DNA of 22,193 bases, from assembly GCA_009776695.1 (NCBI GenBank), contig WRNI01000008.1, positions 1-22,193 on the forward strand. Direction: 5' to 3'. The position numbers were made by a program, and so were the translations under genes. The notes under the pieces are model-generated. The model ran no database searches. It was not told the origin of the DNA and saw only the letters and a program-made list of their open reading frames with translations. Shown one piece after another: positions 6,420-15,075 of this stretch. The DNA is from Methanomassiliicoccaceae archaeon. Its GTDB lineage: Archaea > Thermoplasmatota > Thermoplasmata > Methanomassiliicoccales > Methanomethylophilaceae. Positions within the stretch are counted from its first letter, which is position 1. Each line of letters starts with the position of its first letter.

Positions 6420-9400
6420 TGTATGAAAATCTCTCATACTTCTTGCTTTCAGCTCTTTGCCGGAGGCGTTCTTTATCGCACCGACGGCGGCAACGGCTCC
6501 GTTGACGCTCGTAAGGAATGGAATTTCCAATTCAACGGCAAGGCGTCTCATCATGTATCCGTCCCTTCTCGCACCGGAATGTAACGACGGCGTGTTGATT
6601 ATTAAATTAATTTTTCCTTCGCGCATCAGACCGATGGCGTTGGGATTCTGATTGTCGCTCACACGGAACACCGTTGTCGTCTCAACACCGTTCTCGCGAA
6701 GGTACGTTGACGTTCCTTTCGTTGCGTATATGGCAAAGCCCATCTTCCTGAGCGAGCGGACGGCGTCCAGTATCCTTGATTTATCTGTGTCGTTCACCGT
6801 TATGTACACTCCGCCGCTCTTCGGCAGTTTGTAACCCGCGGCCACCAGCGCTTTATAACAGGCGATATCGAAGTCCTCGTCGATGCCCATGACCTCGCCG
6901 GTGCTCTTCATCTCCGGCGTAAGTATCGAATCCACGCCGGGAAGCTTCAGGAACGGGAACACTGACGCCTTTACCGCATAGTGGTCCAGTTTCCTGTAGC
7001 CGACGTAGCCTTGCTCTTTCAGGGTCTTTCCGAGCATCACTTTCGTCCCAATCTTCGCAAGCGGAATTCCTATCGCTTTGGATATGAACGGTATCGTACG
7101 CGATGATCTTGGATTGGCTTCGATCATCCACACCTCGTTATCTTTCACCGCCAGCTGAATGTTCAGCATGCCCCTGACCTGCAATGCCAGTGCGACCTTC
7201 TCCGAGACGTTTATTATCTCGTTCACCATTTTATCGCTTAACGTGAACGGCGGGAGCACCATGGTGGCGTCGCCTGAATGTACGCCCGCATATTCGATAT
7301 GCTCCATGATGCCGCCGATGAACACGTCCTTCCCGTCCGCGACGAGGTCCACGTCGATCTCGATCGCTTCGGTAAGATATTTGTCAACGAGTATCGGATG
7401 TTTGTGCGAAACTTTCACTGCGGTCTCGACATACGTCCTCAATTCGTCCTCGGAATAGACGATCTCCATTGCGCGCCCTCCGAGCACGTACGACGGTCTC
7501 ACTAAAACGGGGTACCCGATGCGTTCCGCTATCTTCTTCGCGTCATCGAATGAGTATCCGGTGCCGGAGTCTGGCTGTCTTATTTTCAGATCGTCCATCA
7601 GCTTCGAGAATCTTTTTCGATCTTCGGCGACGTCCATCATGTCCGGGCTTGTTCCCAGTATCTTTGTCTTAGTTCCGGCGAGCGCCTTCTCGAGATCAAC
7701 CGCAAGGTTAACGCTCGTCTGCCCGCCGTACTGGACGATCACACCGTCGGCATTCTCTTTCTCAATGACGTTGAGCACGTCCTCAAGCGTCAGCGGCTCA
7801 AAGTATAAACGATCCGAGATATCATAATCCGTTGATACCGTCTCGGGATTGTTGTTTATTATGACCGCGTCGATACCTTCATCCTGCACCGCCATGACGC
7901 CGTGCACGCACGAGTAGTCGAACTCTATCCCCTGACCGATGCGTATAGGACCGCCGCCGACGATGACGATGTTCTTTTTATCTGCGTTGCGAACAACTTC
8001 GCACTTTCCGCCGTACGTTGAGTAGAAGTACGGCGTTCTTGCCTCATATTCGCAGGCGCAGGTGTCCACCATTTTGTACGCAGGCACGATGCCGTTCTTT
8101 TTTCTGACGCTGCGCACATTCTTTTCATCAGTTCCCGATAATAACGCTATCGTCTCGTCGGCAAAGCCCATTTCCTTTGCCTTGCGCAGAAGCTCCGGCG
8201 TGAGCTTGTTATTTTTTAACTCATTCTCAGTATCGACGATGTTCTTTACCTTCAGAACAAAGAAGTGGTCCCATTTTGCGATGTCCGCAATTTTTTTGGT
8301 ATCCATGCCGCGGCGTATCGCCTCGGCTATCACGAACAGACGTTTATCAGTGGCATTCTTTAACTCGTCCATTATCTCGTCATCGGATATTTCCGTCCTG
8401 TCCAATCCCGTGACGCCTATCTCCAGCGACCGTACACCTTTCAGTAATGCTTCCTCGAACGTGCGGCCGATGCTCATCGTCTCCCCGGTGCTCTTCATCT
8501 GCGTTCCGAGATGGCGGTCAACCATCCGGAACTTATCGAACGGCCATCTGGGTATCTTGATCACAACGTAATCGATAGCAGGCTCGAACGCCGCGTAAGT
8601 ATTTCCGGTGACGCTGTTCTTTATCTCGTCCAGTGAATGACCAACGGCGATCTTCGCGGACACACGCGCTATCGGATATCCGGTGGCCTTGGACGCGAGC
8701 GCCGACGACCGTGATACACGGGGGTTAACTTCTATTAACCGATAATCTCCGTTCGCGGGGTTGAATGCAAATTGTACGTTACAGCCGCCCTCGATGTGCA
8801 GTGCGCGTATAACTTTCAGCGCGGCCGACCTCAGACGCTGATGGTCCTCGTCCGATAAGGTAAGGCATGGCGCGCATACGATGCTCTCGCCGGTGTGTAT
8901 CCCCATTGCGTCAAGATTTTCCATTGTGCAGATGATTATGCAGTTGTCGTTCTTGTCGCGCATAACTTCGTATTCATACTCTTTCCATCCGAGGACGCTC
9001 TCTTCGACGAGCACCTGATGTATGCGCGAGTACGCGAGCCCGCGGGCGCATATCTCTTTCAGTTCCGATTCATCGTACGCGATACCGCCGCCGGTTCCTC
9101 CGAGGGTGTACGCAGGGCGTATGAGAACAGGATAACGACCGATCTCCTCAACGGCGGCCAGCGCCTCTTCGATGCTGTGCGCAGTTCTGCTTTTGGGGAT
9201 CGGCTCGTTTATCTGTATCATTGTTTTCTTGAAAAGTTCGCGGTCCTCGGACATTGCTATCGCGTCCGGCTGTGTACCGAGGAGGTGAACACCATGTTTT
9301 TTCAGAATTCCGCGGTCATCAAGCTCCGAACATATGTTGAGCGCTGTCTGTCCGCCCATTCCTGATAATATGCCGTCGACCTTCTCTTTTTCGATTATCT

Positions 9401-9620
9401 TTTCGATAACGTCCGCCTGTAACGGCTCGATGTAAACGCTGTCCGCCATGTCGAGGTCCGTCTGTATCGTCGCCGGGTTCGAGTTAACAAGAACCGTCCG
9501 GTAACCTTCCTCCTTGAGCGATTTGCACGCCTGCGAGCCTGAGAAATCAAATTCGGCCGCCTGGCCGATGACTATCGGCCCGGAGCCGATGACCATGAGC
9601 TTCCTGTAGTTCTTTCTCAT
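6411..9620 (-). CDS. carB: Carbamoyl-phosphate synthase large subunit
   Basis: CarB makes carbamoyl phosphate from bicarbonate, two ATP and ammonia for arginine and pyrimidine synthesis. The 1069 residues match the full-length family. The start MRKNYRKLMVIGSGPIVIGQ and NSNPATIQTD are diagnostic. The first ATP-grasp half carries YTLGGTGGG, and the second half begins IVIVGGGPIRIGQG and carries YVLGGRAM. The C-terminal MGS-like allosteric domain (from about 930) includes GVYITVNDTDKSRILDAV and YATKGTSTYL, the site where nucleotides or ornithine act in other CarB enzymes. It is co-transcribed with carA through an ATGA overlap (9617-9620). No truncation or frameshift is seen. Because the partner CarA lacks glutaminase residues, the ammonia probably comes from solution. 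Confidence 0.98.
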   Translation of the reverse strand: MRKNYRKLMVIGSGPIVIGQAAEFDFSGSQACKSLKEEGYRTVLVNSNPATIQTDLDMADSVYIEPLQADVIEKIIEKEKVDGILSGMGGQTALNICSELDDRGILKKHGVHLLGTQPDAIAMSEDRELFKKTMIQINEPIPKSRTAHSIEEALAAVEEIGRYPVLIRPAYTLGGTGGGIAYDESELKEICARGLAYSRIHQVLVEESVLGWKEYEYEVMRDKNDNCIIICTMENLDAMGIHTGESIVCAPCLTLSDEDHQRLRSAALKVIRALHIEGGCNVQFAFNPANGDYRLIEVNPRVSRSSALASKATGYPIARVSAKIAVGHSLDEIKNSVTGNTYAAFEPAIDYVVIKIPRWPFDKFRMVDRHLGTQMKSTGETMSIGRTFEEALLKGVRSLEIGVTGLDRTEISDDEIMDELKNATDKRLFVIAEAIRRGMDTKKIADIAKWDHFFVLKVKNIVDTENELKNNKLTPELLRKAKEMGFADETIALLSGTDEKNVRSVRKKNGIVPAYKMVDTCACEYEARTPYFYSTYGGKCEVVRNADKKNIVIVGGGPIRIGQGIEFDYSCVHGVMAVQDEGIDAVIINNNPETVSTDYDISDRLYFEPLTLEDVLNVIEKENADGVIVQYGGQTSVNLAVDLEKALAGTKTKILGTSPDMMDVAEDRKRFSKLMDDLKIRQPDSGTGYSFDDAKKIAERIGYPVLVRPSYVLGGRAMEIVYSEDELRTYVETAVKVSHKHPILVDKYLTEAIEIDVDLVADGKDVFIGGIMEHIEYAGVHSGDATMVLPPFTLSDKMVNEIINVSEKVALALQVRGMLNIQLAVKDNEVWMIEANPRSSRTIPFISKAIGIPLAKIGTKVMLGKTLKEQGYVGYRKLDHYAVKASVFPFLKLPGVDSILTPEMKSTGEVMGIDEDFDIACYKALVAAGYKLPKSGGVYITVNDTDKSRILDAVRSLRKMGFAIYATKGTSTYLRENGVETTTVFRVSDNQNPNAIGLMREGKINLIINTPSLHSGARRDGYMMRRLAVELEIPFLTSVNGAVAAVGAIKNASGKELKARSMRDFHTSA

Positions 9621-10690
9621 TCTATCACGCCCATGATCTTTTCCAGTTTTCCGTAAAAGTAAGAATCCTCGTCGTACAGCGGCGACAGCGGCCTATAATT
9701 TACGCCGAATACCGGTAACGATGTGTGCGTAAATCCTTCCACTGTGCCGTCGTTCACGTTGAACTGGTCGGCGGCGAGACCGGTGCCCTTCATTGATCCC
9801 GGGTCGATGGCGTACATATGGTTCTGCGAGGTGATGTAAACGCGTTCGCCGTGCTTAACCGGCTGGCTGGGGCCGTGGTGCCCGAATTTTAATTTAACGA
9901 AAGAACATCCGAACGCCTTCGCGATTATCTGCGATCCGAGGCCGGTGCCGGCCACGGGGACGGATGACGATATCTCTTTGACGGTATTGACGGTAACCGC
10001 GACGTCCTTGCTGTCAGGACTGCCCGGCCCGCCGGAGACGATCACGCAATCGGTCTTCGAAGCAATGATCTTCTTCGCGTCCGTGTCGTGCGGAAATATG
10101 ATGACGTTATAATTCAGTGAAATATCGCGCACCATGCCGCGGTCGATACCGCAGTCGATGATCCCGACGGTCATCTTCTTTCCGTTGCCGATCTTTTTTA
10201 TCTTTTTTGCCGAAACGTATGAGACAAGGCCGTCCGCCGCGGGCGCGTCGCCCTTAAGCTTTTTCTTCGCTGCGTTCACAGCTTTTTCATCGCAGACTAT
10301 GGCCGCTTTCATCGAACCTTTGTTGCGTATCGCCGATATCACGTCGCGCGTGTCAATGCCGGATATTCCGGGAACTTTATGTTCTTTCAGATAATCGTCC
10401 AGCGTCCTTCCGCCGTACATGTTCGACGGTTCTCTGCAGCATTCGCGGACGACCAGGGCAGCCACGTGAACCGTACCGGACGCGTCGTAGCGTTCGCTCA
10501 CCCCGTAATCTCCGACAAGCGGGAACGCCGATACAAGTATCTGACCTTTGTACGCCGGATCGGTAATACTTTCCTGATATCCTGACATACAGGTTGTGAA
10601 AACTATCTCTCCGGTAACGGCACCCACGTGCCCAAAGGACACGCCCTCAAGCGCCGTTCCGTCTTCAAGGACAAGGAAACAGCGTACCAT
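9617..10690 (-). CDS. carA: Carbamoyl-phosphate synthase small subunit, catalytically degenerate glutaminase
   Basis: The 357-residue protein has the CarA plan: the N-terminal CPSase domain (LVLEDGTALEGVSFG, GEIVFTTCMSGYQESITDP, GISGIDTRD) and a class I amidotransferase domain from about residue 173 (GIIDCGIDRGMVRDI, VSGGPGSPDSKD, KFGHHGPSQPV, SQNHMYAID). The expected nucleophile motif G-x-C-L-G-H-Q reads GTGLGSQ (248-254), so the Cys is Gly250 and the following His is Ser. The GHPEASPGP segment with the catalytic His and Glu reads NYRPLSP. No glutamine hydrolysis is therefore expected. The subunit may persist for structure or regulation of CarB. ATG 10690 was chosen over an upstream in-frame start at 10777 because the TATA box at 10712-10725 predicts a start near 10693. 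Confidence 0.95.
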   Translation of the reverse strand: MVRCFLVLEDGTALEGVSFGHVGAVTGEIVFTTCMSGYQESITDPAYKGQILVSAFPLVGDYGVSERYDASGTVHVAALVVRECCREPSNMYGGRTLDDYLKEHKVPGISGIDTRDVISAIRNKGSMKAAIVCDEKAVNAAKKKLKGDAPAADGLVSYVSAKKIKKIGNGKKMTVGIIDCGIDRGMVRDISLNYNVIIFPHDTDAKKIIASKTDCVIVSGGPGSPDSKDVAVTVNTVKEISSSVPVAGTGLGSQIIAKAFGCSFVKLKFGHHGPSQPVKHGERVYITSQNHMYAIDPGSMKGTGLAADQFNVNDGTVEGFTHTSLPVFGVNYRPLSPLYDEDSYFYGKLEKIMGVIE

Positions 10691-10711
10691 CGGGTTTCTC
10701 TCATACCCCTG

Positions 10712-10776
10712 AATAATATATAATGACTGTCCCCGAAGTATGACAGCCTTGGTACGCAGTTGTCTATTCGGGGACA
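10712..10776 (-). promoter_or_regulatory. carAB promoter with inverted-repeat operator candidate
   Basis: The minus-strand TATA box (CATTATATATTATT, 10712-10725) lies about 29 bases before the carA start. Directly upstream is a perfect 10-base inverted repeat, TGTCCCCGAA (10728-10737) and TTCGGGGACA (10767-10776), with 29 bases between. A second, shorter pair, CTGTC (10727-10731) and GACAG (10742-10746), is nested within it. Sites adjoining a TATA box commonly control transcription-factor access. The pelota gene diverges from the same 209-base region. Confidence 0.45.
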
Positions 10777-10856
10777 AAACGCCTTTTCCGGAACGGCCCG
10801 GATGTTATCGGTGCGGTAAGCGATATCGCGGACAGTAAGCACAGCGTACAAAGGAC

Positions 10857-10864
10857 GATATAAC
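10857..10864 (+). promoter_or_regulatory. TATA-like box of the pelota gene
   Basis: GATATAAC lies 36 bases before ATG 10900. A GGAG at 10891-10894, five bases from the ATG, serves as ribosome binding site. Confidence 0.35.
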
Positions 10865-10899
10865 GAAACATAGAAACGTCAGGATGCCATGGAGAAAGC

Positions 10900-11940
10900 A
10901 TGCGTTTGTTAGATCAGGACCCCGTGAACGGAAGCATGAGGGTACAGATAGAAACTGAAGATGACGTATGGCACCTGTTCAACGTGCTTGAATCAGGTGA
11001 TACCATCACGGCGCTGACAATGCGCCGTGACGAGAAGGCGACAGATAAGCTAAGGGCCGAGCGCGCAGACAAGAAAAGGATGGTCCTGAGCATAAAAGCC
11101 GAAAAGATAGAATTCTCCGATTCTGATCTCAGATTGAAAGTGCTCGGCACAATAACCGACGGGCCGCAGGATGTCGGCCAATATCATACGTTAATGTTCG
11201 AGGTCGGCGAGACGCTTACCATAACGAAAGATAAATGGAAGGACTCGCAGGTCGAACGTCTGAGGAAAGCCGTCTTTGAAGCGAAGAGACCGATGATCGT
11301 CTTCGTATCACTGGATCAGGACGATGCGGTCGTTGCCGTTCTCAGGCAGTTCGGACTGAAAGAACTGGCAACGATAAGATCGATGCGTTCCGGTAAACAA
11401 TATCAGGAGAAAGAGGAGGCGTCAGGATATCATGAAGAGATAATATCAAAACTGGCGCAGATCATGGGAGATGATATGCCATTGGTGCTCCTCGGTCCCG
11501 GGTTCGAGAAAGAGCTCCTGGCGGAATCAGGCAAGAGGGCGATGCCCGGTATTTTCTCGAAGGCGCACATATGCCACACCGGCCAGTCGGGAATGCCCGG
11601 TATAAACGAGCTGATGAAGAAAGGGATGGGCGCAGGCATACTTCGGGAGTCAAGAGTGGCCGTCGAGATGGAAGCGGTCGAGAAATTAATGGAAGAGATA
11701 GGCAAGGACGGACCGGCGACCTACGGTCCGAAACAGGTCGAGGATGCGGCCAAGGCAGGCGCAGTGGGAACGTTACTGATACTCGACTCGATGATAAGGG
11801 AGAGCGATCACGAGAACGTGATAAAAGAGGTGGAGGATCAGAAAGGCAATGTTATCGTTGTATCGGAACGTCATGACGCTGGCCGCCAGCTTGCCGCGCT
11901 CGGAGGCATCGCGGCCATTTTAAGGTACAGGACGGGCTGA
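10900..11940 (+). CDS. pelA: mRNA surveillance protein pelota
   Basis: Pelota (Dom34) is an eRF1-like protein. Together with aEF1A in archaea it releases ribosomes stalled on broken or structured mRNA, followed by ABCE1 splitting. The 346 residues match the archaeal length. The N-terminal Sm-like domain includes EDDVWHLFNVLESGDTITAL and the basic segment RRDEKATDK. The central domain contains DDAVVAVLRQFGLKELATI. The C-terminal domain includes LVLLGPGFEKE, then AAKAGAVGTLLILDSM and ERHDAGRQLAALGGIAAILR. The GGQ motif of true release factors is absent, as expected for pelota. It is divergent from carAB. The downstream gap to the next gene carries a TTTTTT stretch (12015-12020) that could end the transcript. 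Confidence 0.97.
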   Translation: MRLLDQDPVNGSMRVQIETEDDVWHLFNVLESGDTITALTMRRDEKATDKLRAERADKKRMVLSIKAEKIEFSDSDLRLKVLGTITDGPQDVGQYHTLMFEVGETLTITKDKWKDSQVERLRKAVFEAKRPMIVFVSLDQDDAVVAVLRQFGLKELATIRSMRSGKQYQEKEEASGYHEEIISKLAQIMGDDMPLVLLGPGFEKELLAESGKRAMPGIFSKAHICHTGQSGMPGINELMKKGMGAGILRESRVAVEMEAVEKLMEEIGKDGPATYGPKQVEDAAKAGAVGTLLILDSMIRESDHENVIKEVEDQKGNVIVVSERHDAGRQLAALGGIAAILRYRTG

Positions 11941-12014
11941 GCGCCCTGTCAGGCACGCATCACAAGGTGTTCAGAAGGTCATTTCGTATCGCGGCGGGAG
12001 CTTAAGGGACAACC

Positions 12015-12091
12015 TTTTTTATAATGTAAGAATATCAGCAAAGTCGCCCATGCCGTCGCAGGCATTGGGTCAGAGCTCTATCCGACAGAGG
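12015..12091 (+). promoter_or_regulatory. Promoter and two-hairpin leader of the homocitrate synthase gene
   Basis: A TATA box (TTTTTTATAATG, 12015-12026) predicts a start near 12046. The leader then begins with a hairpin, CCCATGCC-GTCGCA-GGCATTGGG (12047-12069, one bulged T). A second small hairpin, CTCT-ATCCGAC-AGAG (12076-12090), pairs the front of the ribosome binding site GAGGGA. The arrangement could modulate mRNA stability or translation. The rest of 11941-12014 shows nothing recognisable. Confidence 0.4.
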
Positions 12092-12099
12092 GATGAAGA

Positions 12100-13272
12100 A
12101 TGAGAAAGAAAGAAGACATCCTTAAGATACTGGACCGCCGCGTCGCGATATGCGATACAACGCTGAGAGACGGTGAGCAGACAGCCGGTATCGTGTTCGC
12201 AAATATCGAAAAGTACAAGATAGCCCAGATGCTCGACGATGCGGGCGTGCAGCAGATAGAGGCAGGCATACCGGCGATGGGCGGGGATGAGAAAGTTGCC
12301 GTTAAGCACATAGCCAACATGGGACTGAGCGCATCCGTTCTGGGATGGAACAGAGCTGACATTCAGGATATCAACGACAGCATAGACTGCGACGTCGATT
12401 CCGTTGCCATTTCGTTGTCATCTTCGGATATCCACATACAGAACAAGATCAAGAAATCAAGGGATTGGGTGCTCGCCAAGATATCCGAATCTGTGCAGCA
12501 CGCGGCCGATCACGGTCTTTACATATCATGCAACGCCGAGGACGCGTCACGCGCCGACCTCGGATTCCTGGTGGAATTTGCGAGGACCGCTAAAGAAGCC
12601 GGTGCCATGCGTCTCAGATATTGTGATACGATAGGAAGAGAAGATCCGTTCACGGCGTACGAGAGAGTGAAGACAATAATCAATCTCGTTGGCATCGACA
12701 TCGAAATGCACACGCACAACGACTTCGGAATGGCCAACGCGAACTCGCTGGCGGGCGTGAAAGCGGGAGCGAGGTTCGTAAGCACAACGGTCATGGGAAT
12801 AGGCGAGAGAAGCGGTAATACTGCGTTGGAGGAGATCGTCATGACGTGCAAGCACATAATGAACATCGATTCCGGCGTGGATCCCGCGAAAATGAGGCCT
12901 TTGGCGGAGTTCGTCTCGCTTGCATCAGGGCGCCCCATATACGTGTCAAAACCGTTCCTCGGTTCCAATTGTTTCGCGCATGAAGCGGGCATCCATACGG
13001 ACGGCATAATCAAGGATCACAAGAACTACGAGCCGTACGATCCTGACGAGGTCGGCCTTGAGAGGAAGATAGTCATCGGTAAGCACTCCGGACGCAGCAC
13101 GTTGGTGGCCGATCTTGCGAAGAGAGGCATCGAGCTGGACGATGATACGGCGTCATTGCTTCTTGATAATGTCAGGATAGCGTCGATATCACTGAAACGT
13201 CAGTTAACGTCCGACGAGCTGTTCTATCTCTACGACGATCTTGTGAAAGGCGTAAATACGTTCGACCGATGA
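12100..13272 (+). CDS. NifV-like homocitrate synthase family protein
   Basis: The enzyme should condense acetyl-CoA with 2-oxoglutarate or a close 2-oxoacid. The 390 residues contain the DRE-TIM signature DTTLRDGEQTAGIVF (19-33), the NifV-like EAGIPAMGGDE, the metal-binding HTHNDFGMANAN, and GERSGNTALEE. KHSGRSTL follows in the C-terminal part. No long LeuA-type regulatory domain is present. GIPAMG and TAGxxF favour NifV over isopropylmalate synthase. In methanogens, homocitrate is needed for coenzyme B (AksA route) and for the nitrogenase cofactor; no nif or aks gene is in the window, so the route is open. Start ATG 12100 has GAGGGA seven bases upstream. The gene ends one base before the convergent ABC-F gene. 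Confidence 0.88.
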   Translation: MRKKEDILKILDRRVAICDTTLRDGEQTAGIVFANIEKYKIAQMLDDAGVQQIEAGIPAMGGDEKVAVKHIANMGLSASVLGWNRADIQDINDSIDCDVDSVAISLSSSDIHIQNKIKKSRDWVLAKISESVQHAADHGLYISCNAEDASRADLGFLVEFARTAKEAGAMRLRYCDTIGREDPFTAYERVKTIINLVGIDIEMHTHNDFGMANANSLAGVKAGARFVSTTVMGIGERSGNTALEEIVMTCKHIMNIDSGVDPAKMRPLAEFVSLASGRPIYVSKPFLGSNCFAHEAGIHTDGIIKDHKNYEPYDPDEVGLERKIVIGKHSGRSTLVADLAKRGIELDDDTASLLLDNVRIASISLKRQLTSDELFYLYDDLVKGVNTFDR

Positions 13273-13273
13273 A

Positions 13274-15067
13274 TCATTCATCGTCAACGTTAACCTTTTT
13301 CCTTTGCTTTCCGCCCGTTCTTTTTAATTTTCCGTGCTCTATCGCCCATTCGTAGCTTTTCATCTCCGCCGGAGCGATAAGAACACGTTCCCCTTTCGAA
13401 AACTTTCGGTTGACCGACCAGTTCGTGAACGGCGACAGCACACGATATTCGTCCGCATCCATAACTATCTCCGAAGTATTCGGGCGGCCGCGCATCTGCG
13501 AGTACGTTCCGTTGAACGCATTGATCTTTTTATCCTTCACTTCCCACATCTTCGTGCACACGGAATCCAAAAGATAACGGTCATGCGTCACGACGATCAT
13601 AGTACCATCATAATCGTTCAGTGCTTCTTCGACAGCGTGTCTCGACGGAATATCAAGATAATTCGTAGGTTCGTCAAGTATCAGCAGATTCGTTTCCTCA
13701 AGCAGCAGTAACGTAAGGGAGACCCTTGCTCTCTCGCCGCCTGATAATGTGCCCATGGGCCTCTCGACCTGATCGCCGGTGAGGAGCATTCTCGCAAGAA
13801 GATTTCTCGCTTCGCCTCTCCTCTCGTTCCCTATCTTTTTGAGTATCTGCTCCTCGGCGCTCATGCTGAGATCGAGCTTATCATGATCCTGCGAGAAATA
13901 TCCTATCCTGGCTCCGGGCGCCACCCATAATTCGCCTGTCGACGGTATCTTCCCGAGAAGCGCCTTTATCAGCGTGCTCTTGCCGGCGCCGTTCGATCCG
14001 AATATTCCTATCTTATCGCCTTTCACAACGTCTAGGTCAACGCCTTCGAGTATGGGGTTGCCGTTAAGCGTTACGTTAAGGTTCTTGGCGGTCATCACGT
14101 TCTTTCCCGATTTCTGAGCGGCGTGTATCTTTACCGTTATCTCCTTGCTTACTTCGGGTTTCTCTTTCTCATCGATGCGCTCGATCATTTTCTGCCTTGT
14201 TCTGTGCGTCGAGAAGAACCACTGGTCCTTGTGCAAACCGTCGGCGATCTCCTCCTGCTTCCGTTTGTTGGCGGCATATTTTTTGTACTCCGTTTCCATG
14301 CGCTGGATCTCCAGCATCTTCTTCATGATGAACGCCGAGTAATTGCCTTTGTACTCCCTCGTCCTTCCGAATGAGATCTCAGTCATCTTCGTTGCGACCT
14401 TATCTAAAAAGTAACGGTCATGGCTTATGACGACCACTGTGCTTTTTGTCTCGAGAAGATGATCCTCTAGCCACTCGACAGTGGATATGTCCAGATGGCT
14501 TGTCGGCTCATCAAGAAAAAGAACGTCGCAGCCCTCGGCCTGCACAAGTGCGCGGGCGAGCATCACTTTTGTACGCTCTCCGCCGCTCAGGGTGTCCATC
14601 GTCCTTTCCATTATCGTTTCCGATAATCCAACTTTCCCGAGTGACGATATCAGGACGCCCTCGTCCTCGACGCCCGACCTTGCCAGCTCCTTCTCGAGGC
14701 TTACGTATTCCTCAGTCACAGAATTCCAGTCGATGTCCCTGCCGGACGCCATCAGAACGTCAATTTCAAGCATTCTCTTCTTTATGTTCTCCACATGCCC
14801 GTACGGTCTTCCGAGAACGTTGCGTACTGTGTACGAGGATGATGATTCGGCGAACTGCGGCAGGTAGCCTATTTTCTGCGTATTCCTCGTCAGTTCACCG
14901 GTGTCGCATTTCAATTCGCCTAAAAATATCTTCATGAATGTGCTCTTGCCGGCGCCGTTGACACCTATGAGTCCGATACTGTCGCCCCGGTTTATCTGCA
15001 TATCCGCTTTTGTGAGCACCTTAACGGGACCGAACGATTTCGTCACTGATTCGGCCTTGAGCAGCAT
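13274..15067 (-). CDS. ABC-F family ATPase (two nucleotide-binding domains, no membrane domain)
   Basis: ABC-F proteins bind the ribosomal E site and act on stalled or antibiotic-bound ribosomes. The 597 residues hold Walker A GVNGAGKS (35-42), signature LSGGE (160-164), DEPTSHLD, and HDRYFLD, then a basic linker (about 245-305). The second set is GSNGAGKS (357-364), LSGGE (441-445), DEPTNYLD and HDRYLLD. No transmembrane segments are seen. The C-terminus beyond 535 has an extra segment ending in basic residues (LKRTGGKQRKKVN), a possible RNA-contacting tail. The start lies eight bases after the ASKHA gene stop, so it is probably the last gene of the cobW operon. It may be a separate translation factor that happens to share the transcript. 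Confidence 0.93.
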   Translation of the reverse strand: MLLKAESVTKSFGPVKVLTKADMQINRGDSIGLIGVNGAGKSTFMKIFLGELKCDTGELTRNTQKIGYLPQFAESSSSYTVRNVLGRPYGHVENIKKRMLEIDVLMASGRDIDWNSVTEEYVSLEKELARSGVEDEGVLISSLGKVGLSETIMERTMDTLSGGERTKVMLARALVQAEGCDVLFLDEPTSHLDISTVEWLEDHLLETKSTVVVISHDRYFLDKVATKMTEISFGRTREYKGNYSAFIMKKMLEIQRMETEYKKYAANKRKQEEIADGLHKDQWFFSTHRTRQKMIERIDEKEKPEVSKEITVKIHAAQKSGKNVMTAKNLNVTLNGNPILEGVDLDVVKGDKIGIFGSNGAGKSTLIKALLGKIPSTGELWVAPGARIGYFSQDHDKLDLSMSAEEQILKKIGNERRGEARNLLARMLLTGDQVERPMGTLSGGERARVSLTLLLLEETNLLILDEPTNYLDIPSRHAVEEALNDYDGTMIVVTHDRYLLDSVCTKMWEVKDKKINAFNGTYSQMRGRPNTSEIVMDADEYRVLSPFTNWSVNRKFSKGERVLIAPAEMKSYEWAIEHGKLKRTGGKQRKKVNVDDE

Positions 15068-15075
15068 TCGATCAC

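Noticed and set aside
10691..10777. Extended N-terminus of CarA
   Set aside because: The added residues are unlike any CarA, and the TATA box lies inside this segment, so the start at 10690 is preferred.
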